This document shows positions 56,260-64,000 of a stretch of 64,000 bases of DNA, one piece after another. Positions within the stretch are counted from its first letter, which is position 1. Each line of letters opens with the position of its first letter. A program made the translations under genes and the position numbers. Under the pieces are notes generated by a model that was given only the letters and a program-made list of their open reading frames with translations, was not told the DNA's origin and did no database searches. This DNA comes from Adiantum capillus-veneris (Eukaryota > Streptophyta > Polypodiopsida > Polypodiales > Pteridaceae). Where the stretch lies: assembly GCA_014529385.2 (NCBI GenBank), contig CM043952.1, positions 68,577,370-68,641,369 of the forward strand, written 5' to 3'.

Positions 56260-57545
56260 AATTTTGTTGTAGATGCTTGCACTCCATCACTCACCAAGCT
56301 ATCGTATCTAGCAAGACAATCCAAAATTGTGTCGCCAACCTTTGAAAAGGTACCCAACAAACACATGTGTAGAGAAGCACATAAATTAGTGGACATTGCA
56401 ATGACAACTACCGAGCAAAGAAGTCACTCCTTGACTTACCGAGCAAAGAATTTGATTGTCTCCACTCCATGCCAAAATGGTGCTCCAATGCCGTCTAGTA
56501 TCCATGGAGACTCCCATAATGGCTCTCAAATAATGTCACTATCAAATTCAAAGCCATCATTATTGGCTACCACATCTCCTACTTGGCGATCATATAATGG
56601 AATAACTAAAAGCCCTTCAATTTTACGTGTGAAAATGGCCACCACCAAGGTCTTGACCTACAACACAGTTCACGTTTAAAAGAGAAACACACCAATATCT
56701 ATCATGAAACTTGTGATAAATGGTTAAGAACTTACTAGATCTGTGAAGTCATCTATAAGAGCATATGGGCATGAAACCAACCAAAGGAAGATTGAACAAA
56801 GGTGGAAAAAAATGCACAAGCATGCCTCCTCAATGATGAATGCCAAGTGGTTTTCTCAGTATGCCATGACTATGCACCATGTGGTAATCAAAACTTTGCA
56901 GCTAGGGCAAACACACTTGCAACGAGCTTGATAGGTATACATTACATTGGGGTACGCCACTAATGCCAAAGTCAAGTTTTCAATGTGTGGGTAGGCCTGC
57001 CCACACAAGCCGCACCACTCCAAGCTATTGATCAGGCTCCATTTTGCCAGAGTGTGAGAGAGACCCAACCAAACAACACATCACTCATAGGCTCCTTCAA
57101 TGCACAAGGACATAAGTAAGAAGATTGATTGAGTGCTCAAAAAACTTTGAAATTGAAATTAGATACCAAAGTCTCGTAAAATTACTCAAAATTGAATTTT
57201 GTATCCATGATGCCTTTTGTAGATGGTCCACATCAGCAAGTACTCCAAGATGTAGAGAAACCACCCTTACACTCATGATTTTTTCCATTTCTGCATCAGA
57301 GTGAGCCAAAAATAAGTCACATACAAAATTTAATAAAATGTCATGAACCATTAAATTTTTAAAAAATACATTGGTGTGTGGTTGCATTCTTTACCTAGTG
57401 AAAAGGAAGCAAGTGGTTTGGGTGGCCTTGCTGAAAGTGAGTGGTTTTCCTCATTTTTCCCAATAGCAATGGATATGGTTTGCATCAATCCCCAAGGTCT
57501 TAAACCACAAGATCGAATATAGACCTCCATGATTCCAAGTGTCAC
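56260..57545 (-). pseudogene. Unrecognised protein-like segments on the minus strand
   Basis: Several minus-strand stretches look like old coding sequence in consistent order: near 57540-57350 an open frame; near 57340-57100 LLNFVCDLFLAHSDAEMEKI and SLHLGVLADVDHLQKASWIQ; near 57040-56890 LEWCGLCGQAYPHIENLTLA and YTYQARCKCVCPSCKVL; and near 56650-56300 LVVAIFTRKIEGLLVIPLYD, DVVANNDGFEFDSDII and WILDGIGAPFWHGVETIKFF. Stops and possible introns separate them (an AG acceptor-like site lies near 56656). The clustered Cys could form a zinc site. I do not recognise the family. Confidence 0.3.
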
Positions 57546-57835
57546 TCGGAGTCACCGCTTTTGTAAGTGGTGTGGATTGGGATTTGTTCTTGATGGTCCA
57601 CTCCTTCAGACTGTTTCCTCATTGAATCTGTTTCCTCATTGAATGCATGTGAGAAGCAAAGAGCAAAAGTAACAAAAGAGAGTGGAAAGAGGAAGAACAA
57701 AAGTTATAATAAAGAAAGAGGAGGAGGGTAGTGGAAAAAGGAAGAGAAAACTTTTTTGAAGTTCAATAACTCTTTGGCTTTGAGAAGAAAGGTGGAGAGT
57801 GCCAATGAGGAAAAAAGAAAGTGGAAGAGGAGACC

Positions 57836-57917
57836 CCCTTTTATTTTTATTTTATTTATTTTATTTATTTTATTATTTATTTATTTATTTATTTTTTTGG
57901 GGGGGGGGGGGGGGGGT
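57836..57917. repeat. T-rich (ATTT)n tract followed by an 18-base G run
   Basis: TTTATTTTATTTATTT-type repeats from about 57839 to 57897 run straight into poly-G (57899-57916). The junction between an A/T simple repeat and poly-G has no coding meaning. Confidence 0.95.
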
Positions 57918-58560
57918 GGAGCACATAGGAGGTAGTTCACGGGGATGCCCTACAAGTGGACTACATGCACTTCACAATCCACTAGGATAGCCTCATGCAC
58001 TACAGGGCACCCGCAATCCATGCAAGATCTCCACGTGGACTATCCTTGGTCCACTAGGCACCGCATGGACAGTGGGACGTTCGTAGTCCACGTGATAGAG
58101 CTCGCACCCTTGTCCATGAGCATGTCCACATGGCCATGCCATGTGGATTGTGGGTTGCTTGGAGTACACGTGGCAGGGCCACAAGGAGAAGAGAGAGTGA
58201 GAGGTGGCATGGAGAGAGAGAGAGAGAGAGAGACAGAGAGAGAGAGAGAGAAGGCGTGGAGAGATAGATTTCTTGATAGATTGAATTATCATCCACGGAG
58301 GTCATATATGAACTATGGGACCAAGATACAACACATTACATAAGGGTCCTTCTAGTGAAGGGGTTGCTAGATACATCTCAGTTAAGGGATAAGGTTCCAA
58401 TGAGGGTGAACAAAAGGGGTGAAACAAAAGAGAAAATAGGATAAATAAACATAAAAACTTAGCTAAGGAGAGGTAGGTGAGGGGGGAGCCATTTTGGGAG
58501 TTCAAAACTCTTGGATAATGGCTTTACCTCTTCGATAGACTTCTCATTTGCCTGTCAACT
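57918..58560. other. Unclassified interval with GA-rich tract
   Basis: Contains several CACGTGG/CCACGTGG-like words (near 58030, 58098, 58168) and a GA-rich run (58212-58251). No gene is supported. Confidence 0.4.
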
Positions 58561-59235
58561 GAGTGCTTCTTGCACCTTTTGTAGCTCTACCTTCTTTTGT
58601 TTGAGTTGGTTGGGTGTGAGGTCTTTTGCAAACTAGATTTTAGTGTCCTTGAGAAGCCTTGATTGCTAAAGGAGTTTGATTCCATCCCCCTTGGTTTTGA
58701 TAGTAAGGATCGCATGGTTGGTGCGATGTTCATGTGTAATGGAGGTGATTGTTGATGGGTCCCACTGTATCTTGTGGGTTGTTGTTTGAATGCACGCAAA
58801 GGACTCGTGGAACTTGAGGTCTCCCTCCCCTGTTCAATCACTTGGCAGCACCACCAATGCAAGCATTGAGGGCGATATCCTCTTGTCATTGTCGTTCGCG
58901 TAACGTGGATGCCACATGGTCTTCTACCTTGTGGAGGATGACCTCCTACACTTGACTTTTGACCTCCTTTGTGAGGGTAATCTCTACTTCTTCCTCTGTT
59001 TTGTTGAACTTGGTTTCCATCTGTTCCATTTCTTCCTTCTTGCGGTTCTCCACTACAGTAAGCCGGCTCTCAAGAGTGATGAGCCTTTGTTTCATCTAGT
59101 TATTGTCCTTGTGGAGTCTTTTGACTTCATTATGAAGGAGGATGGCGTTGTCCGTTTTGGAAGGTGTTGCCACGACCCTGACAAAGGTGGTCTTGCTATG
59201 GGATGAGGCCCAAGTGGCCATGGTTTTTTCTTGAG
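58560..59235 (-). pseudogene. Decayed coiled-coil ORF, probable retro-element protein
   Basis: From about 59223 on the minus strand I read MATWASSHSKTTFVRVVATP, NAILLHNEVKRLHKDNN, stop, MKQRLITLESRLTVVENRKK, EEMEQMETKFNKTEEEVEIT and KVEDHVASTLRERQ. A Gln/Asn/Pro-rich tail (TSHQPCDPYYQNQGGWNQTP) follows. The Leu/Val heptads and Glu/Lys content indicate a coiled coil. At least four in-frame stops interrupt one frame. The layout (coiled coil then Q/N/P-rich linker) recalls N-terminal parts of retro-element Gag, but no diagnostic domain is seen. Confidence 0.35.
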
Positions 59236-59637
59236 GAGTGCACCAAAGGGAATTTTGGTCGAGGGGTGAATAAAAGGCGTGAACAATAGAGTGGAAAAAA
59301 CTAATTGTTGACAGTTGTGGGTGAAATGACCACAGGTTATGAATCAAAGGCGAAGTGGGCACAGGCTACAATGGGGGTACACATTCGCAGTCAAGTGCGT
59401 AGAGTGCACATTTGTGGTCAAGGTACGTAGTACACAATTGAGGGATGCAGTACACAATTGATGGATGCAATACACAATTGAGGATGGACTTGCTGGTAAA
59501 TGCTAGTTTGGTGGGCTTCTTCACACTTATTAATGCGTCGAAGTTGTGGCTTAACGCCTCCCCAAGGCTAGCCCCTCAACTAGGGGAAGGTTGAGGGGGC
59601 TGGAGAGGGAAACGGTGCATGTGCAAAGGGTTAGGTT

Positions 59638-59640
<3 letters not shown>

Positions 59641-59733
<93 letters not shown>
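59641..59733. repeat. (GA)n microsatellite, ~93 bp
   Basis: Uninterrupted GA dinucleotides. Confidence 0.98.
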
Positions 59734-59736
<3 letters not shown>

Positions 59737-60047
59737 GGGGTTGGGGTTGTGGGGGACGAGAGAGAGAAAGAGTGAGAGTAGGCATGGAGAGATAATATGT
59801 GTATAGAGGAAAAGATTGAGAGAGTGCATGGGTGAGAGGGCATGTGTGTGCGTAGAGAGACAAGGAACATGTGTGAGGAGAGAGAGATTTTTCAATACAA
59901 TTTTAATGTAGATTTATTAAATAATAATAGTTTAATAAAAAGTAGATTCTTGTAGAGTAGATATAAAGATAAGATTTACAGCCATTCTTTTCTCTAAAAC
60001 CGAGCACCTATTCCTTCCGTTTCCTCATACACTACATTTTCCTCTCA

Positions 60048-60166
<119 letters not shown>

Positions 60167-60813
60167 ATGACATCATCACCATCAGGCTCCAATGTTTTTC
60201 TAATCAAGAATGCGCTCAATTCTGCAAAATCCACCTTGGAGAATGAGGGGGCTACACATAATGCAAGAAAATCACAAAAGATCAAGGACAAAATATATGT
60301 CTGGTCAACTATTCTGATAATTTTACATACTTGAGAGAACTTGAGTCAAAACTTGATGACAATACATGTCGCCACGTAGGTGACCTTTTGATTGCAGAGA
60401 ATGTGATCAAGTACAAGCTGGGAAGATTCTTAAGGGTGGATACCTTACCTGTTTGGTGAGGAACAAAATTTTGAACTCGGTGATGGAAATATACCACTTC
60501 ATACTTTTGGCCAAGATTTGTGGTCTTGGCCACCATGTATGTGGACCCTGTCAATTGTTAGGGTGCTAAACCAAATGAGCTTAGGATTCATGGTTTGTGA
60601 ATGAGCTTCAACTACCTGTAGCATACTATCTTTGGATAGTTTATTTTGTAATACCAAAATATCTAAGTTTGTAATGGTTTCTTCTTGGTTTTAAACGCCC
60701 ATGATATTTTTTTGTAACGTGGATTGGACAATTTCTTTTGTGTTAGTAATGCCAAAAAAAAATTTCACACTGGTGAATAATGACACAGCCATCCAAAAGA
60801 ACCCTCTCAGGTA

Positions 60814-61523
60814 ATGGAACACAAATTTAATCACTTAGGAGAGGGGTTTTATGTTGTGGATGAATCTTTCTCTAGAAAGTTTATGGTGGTGGTCGAGGAT
60901 GACACAATCTCAAATTTGAGTGGCATGGTTTCTCTTCTGGTGGATGCTCCCTACATAGAACTTACTAGCCGAAGCAAGGAACGACTTTATGGGGAGAAAT
61001 CATTGCAAAACTCTATTGAGATAAGGAGAACACTTAGTACATTGTCTTTTTTAGCTCAGTGATGAATCCCAACACATTGAGGAAGCTTCTTTCAAAGATG
61101 GTGAAAAGCCAACAAGTGATGCAAATTCCAGATATGTACAATGTTAACATGGTGTTCAAGTTTTCATCAAACTTAGGAAAGGTTCATCCAATGAATGCTA
61201 TGGAACATAAGTATGATCCACACCACTGGACCAAACCGCAAACCTCGAACGTTGCATTTCATGGAGTGTGTCCCAAAAGCCATTGTGTAGGTTCCCTAAT
61301 GTGTCTCAATGAAAGTTGTCTCAGATTGGTTCATTTTGGGAAGTCAAACACGATGCATTTCAATGGTAGTATGTGGATTTGGAGGCAAGCTTACTTGCCA
61401 TTATTATGGACAGCCACCCATTTGTTTACTGTTGAAGCAAATAACTCAATCACACCAATTTGGATGGTCCTGCAAAACTTCTTCCACTTAATCATTTATA
61501 TTTCACCTAAGCCGATATCGTAA
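60814..61523 (+). pseudogene. Cys/His-rich transposase-like remnant
   Basis: Frame 60814-61062 (MEHKFNHLGEGFYVVDESFS) and frame 61059-61523 carry protein-like sequence. The latter contains FHGVCPKSHCVGSLMCLNES, CLRLVHFGKSNTMHF and, in another frame, CHYYGQPPICLLLKQI. The series of Cys/His pairs (C-x4-C, C-x4-C, H-F, C-x2-[C/Y]-G) resembles an N-terminal zinc-finger region of transposon-encoded proteins, with a frameshift near 61370. Family not identified; no DDE motif seen. Confidence 0.35.
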
Positions 61524-61559
61524 ATCCTAAACTCAAAAGATTTTGATTGTTTCCAAATG

Positions 61560-63358
61560 TTTTTGTACTTAATTAAGAGAGTAGATACCCTAGTACATCA
61601 CATTTTCTAAGTAAGTATCCCTTTCTAGCCAAATACCCAATTTTTAACCTTGGGTATATAAGCCAAAATTTGTAATTATTAGGGGATCTGTTTTACTTTG
61701 GATCTCACGTAGTGAAGAGTACACCTACACTTGCGCCCTCACTACTCTTTGTACGAGTAAGCGTTGCTAATGAAATCTCTTGTGTTGCTTCCTCATACTC
61801 TTTGCACTGTGTACATGCTCATGTGTGTGTGACGCAATGAGCGGTTTTAGCTCTAGGTCTCCTATTGTGTTTATTTACTTGTTTTGAGTTGTTAACGGTG
61901 CTTTAAGTGAAACTAGGCATGGAAAGGGGTAAGTAGGCCTTAGGAGGAGCCAAACGACCCCTGATTTGTCATTTTTTGGTGAGGGTAAGAGGTGGAAACA
62001 ATTGCGGGTGGTCACCCATGAAAATGGTGACTTTTGCAGGTTTCGTTAATGGAAAACTATTCCCTATAGCCTAGAGACCCCAAATCTCAAGTTTCATGTC
62101 ATTTGGAGTTCATTTGACACCTCTACGACCATTAGAGTGAAAGATATACCCCACAAGAGACTTAAGCATTGTTCCCTTAGTTGCTTCTTGGCTTGAGAGT
62201 GGCACCTTTCTCCTCAATGCATTGCCATTGGGTCATTTCATTTGATGTTTCCATGCACCATTCATGCCGGCTACGTCATTGGATTGACATATTTATGTTG
62301 GTTTGATTTCTCGCTAGCCTACTTCGTCCGATTGCGATGGTCCGCTAACATTGGCATCGTTGACGGGGATGTAGGACTTACACTAGTAGAGGAGGTCACT
62401 GTGAGGTCCTTTTTTACCCAGTGCCCAAGTGTTATAGCTCATTACATTTATCTTTAGGTAGAAGAGTCAGTGAGGCTTGCTGATTTCTCATGTAGGCCAA
62501 AGAGCCAAGCGTTCTCTTTGGTTACCTCTTAGGTTAGGATGACCTTAGTACTTGGTTTTAGTGCATTGTGCATTGAGTCTGCACTTTGACTCTTGTTGTA
62601 AATTGTGTTTGGTAGGCGGTTGTGGTGAGTTGGGACTAGATTCAAAAATTCCACTATCATCTACCCCACTATCACTTCTTTTCATCGGTTTTGTTTTTCA
62701 TTTTGTAACTTTGTTGCTTAGGATAGACGTAGGAGTAGTAGTTAGGTTAGAACTATGTTTTGGTGTAGCTTAGACTAGCCAAGGTTTCTTTTGAATGCCA
62801 TATTGTGACTTTTGACGATAGATTGACTAAATAGGAAAAAGTATGCATAACTTGAGAATGGGGTGTGTGAATTGAGGAGTTCTTGTTTGTGCACTTGTAT
62901 ATACTCTAGGGAGACATATCTGAAAATTTTGGTTATTGTTGGAGTCATCAACTGTGAGTTACAACAAATCCTGTATAGTAATTGGCTTATTTGGAAAACT
63001 TTGCATATAGGTCAAAAATTTACCATTTTGAGTGTGATACAAGGTGTCATTAGGAAGCCCCGAGGAACCCACAGGAGGTGACTGAAAAAGAAACAAATAC
63101 CAATGGCAGCTACCGTGGTTGTTGTCACTTGTTAGATTTTGGACTCTAGAGCATACCAATAGGGTCTCAAGCCCCATACTTGCCAAATCTAATTTCTACA
63201 CAGTAAAAAGTAAGTTCAAATGTTGGATAGCTCTAGCCAAAATTGCTTAAGTGAGCAGGCCCGAACAATTAACTTGGCGACTTTTGATAGGTCAAACTTC
63301 AAAATTGCAAGTGAAACATAGGCTTAAAAGACTATACAGGCGATTGGGAAGCCACTAG
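61560..63358. other. Unclassified interval
   Basis: Contains a stretch resembling a plant LTR U5 or transcript end (TACGAGTAAGCGTTGCTAAT, 61752-61771). Short frames (62242-62457, 62552-62773, 62863-63081) have no motif. Confidence 0.35.
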
Positions 63359-63519
63359 TGTAATGCCTAGCGGAGACTAGAGCCTAGAATCCACCTCCCA
63401 ACCTCCCACTATATAGGCCAAGCTCCTAGCCCTTTGCCCTAGTTGGATTCCCTTTCCACATTGCCTAGTCCGGCCCTTGGCCTAGTCCATGACTCCCTGG
63501 CCTTGCCCTTGTCTTGACA
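63359..63519 (-). repeat. 3' LTR (or its proximal part) of a chromodomain Ty3 element
   Basis: On the minus strand this begins TGTCAAGACAAGGGCAAGGC right after a purine tract (AAGGGGGGAGTAA) and contains a CTATATAG box (63409-63416). A possible end ATTACA gives TG at 63359 on the plus strand, but the true far end is not certain because the partner LTR is outside the window. Confidence 0.55.
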
Positions 63520-64000
63520 TTACTCCCCCCTTAAGGAAGAGTTTTTGTCCTCAAAAAAAAAAGTGGTAAACTTCTTCTTAAGAACACTAATGTTTTCCCA
63601 AGTGGCACCTTCCTCAGGTCGATCTTTCCACTTGATTAAAGCTTGTCGATGTACATGATGACGTGTATGTAAATCATGATAGTCGAGAATTCGTTCAGGT
63701 TCATGTGGTAAGGTAGGAGGTTCAACGAAATTGACCAGAATATGTTGGCCAATGACATTGTCATTGCCATGTAACCGCTTACGTAAACGGCTTACATGAA
63801 ACACCGGATGAATACGATAATGTGTAGGTAGCGGTAGTTTGTAGACATGATCACCCACTCGCTTGAGTATTTTTAAAGGCCCACAATATTGTGGATATAA
63901 TTTAGGTGTTGGCCCAGTTTTCAAACTTTTTGAATGCTCTGGCACATGTAAAAATACTTCCTCCCCTTCCTCAAAGGTACCTTGCCGACATTTCTCATCA
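63520..64000 (-). CDS. Ty3/chromovirus pol C-terminus with chromodomain (partial)
   Basis: Minus-strand frame continuing off the right edge. It contains KLYPQYCGPLKILKRVGDHV and YKLPLPTHYRIHPVFHVSRL, the integrase C-terminal GPF/Y-type module (here GPL). A chromodomain-like segment follows: RILDYHDLHTRHHVHRQALI, KWKDRPEEGATWENISVLKK, with the W-K-x-x-P-x-E-x-x-T-W-E core. The chromodomain targets integration to particular chromatin in chromoviruses. No stop is seen in the visible part, so this may be a younger element. It is not the same element as the one at the left edge, which shows a different part in the same orientation. Confidence 0.9.
   Translation of the reverse strand, partial: DEKCRQGTFEEGEEVFLHVPEHSKSLKTGPTPKLYPQYCGPLKILKRVGDHVYKLPLPTHYRIHPVFHVSRLRKRLHGNDNVIGQHILVNFVEPPTLPHEPERILDYHDLHTRHHVHRQALIKWKDRPEEGATWENISVLKKKFTTFFFEDKNSSLRGE

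Overview
The window reads as repeat-dominated nuclear DNA of a land plant. It is AT-rich, has long CT/GA and GT/CA dinucleotide arrays, nested LTR retrotransposons of both the Ty1/copia and Ty3/gypsy superfamilies, and decayed gene pieces whose junctions look like spliceosomal introns. Degenerate pentatricopeptide (PPR) motifs near 3.2-4.4 kb have wording I associate with the large PPR families of ferns (YACILKxCGS, SWNALIAGCAQQ), so a fern of the Ceratopteris/Adiantum type is my best guess; this is inference. I found no intact host gene, no rRNA and no convincing intact tRNA gene. Layout: 1-3.1 kb is the 5' part (truncated LTR, primer-binding site, gag, protease) of a minus-strand Ty3 element running off the left edge. 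3.1-4.4 kb is a PPR pseudogene. 6.2-10.1 kb is a diverged array of ~650-bp tandem units, interrupted by a ~1.6-kb insertion and by a 476-bp A-tailed insertion with an 18-bp target-site duplication. 10.1-11.7 kb is a truncated plus-strand LTR/PBS/gag fragment, and 12.5-12.9 kb a LINE-like fragment. 13-18 kb is mostly unclassified. 18.58-24.10 kb is a complete copia element (192-bp LTRs, GACTA duplication) with gag-pol open except for one nonsense codon; it sits inside a smaller element with ~45-bp inverted repeats. 25.5-27.7 kb is a truncated minus-strand copia element, and 28.7-31 kb a decayed unrecognised minus-strand ORF. 32.17-35.51 kb is a gag-only LTR element nested in a region carrying a recurring 20-bp palindrome. 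39.30-48.24 kb is a decayed Ty3 element with a second RNase H, as in the Tat lineage. It appears to split a minus-strand pseudogene with SAM-methyltransferase-like motifs, whose other part lies at 48.24-49.59 kb. 50.65-51.30 kb is a 31-bp minisatellite with a palindromic core. 52.0-53.5 kb is a plus-strand pseudogene resembling the transposon-derived DUF7869 family. 53.91-55.80 kb is a small complete LTR element carrying an intronless piece of a DnaJ/HSP40 co-chaperone gene. 56.3-61.5 kb holds decayed ORFs and microsatellites. 63.36-64 kb is the 3' end of a minus-strand chromodomain Ty3 element. How it fits together: this is a graveyard of nested mobile elements rather than a set of cooperating host genes. 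The items most worth follow-up are the DnaJ-carrying LTR element, the gag-only element with a zinc-ribbon-like small ORF, the methyltransferase-like/DUF7869-like divergent pair around the 31-bp palindromic minisatellite, and leader sequence shared between a copia and a gypsy element.
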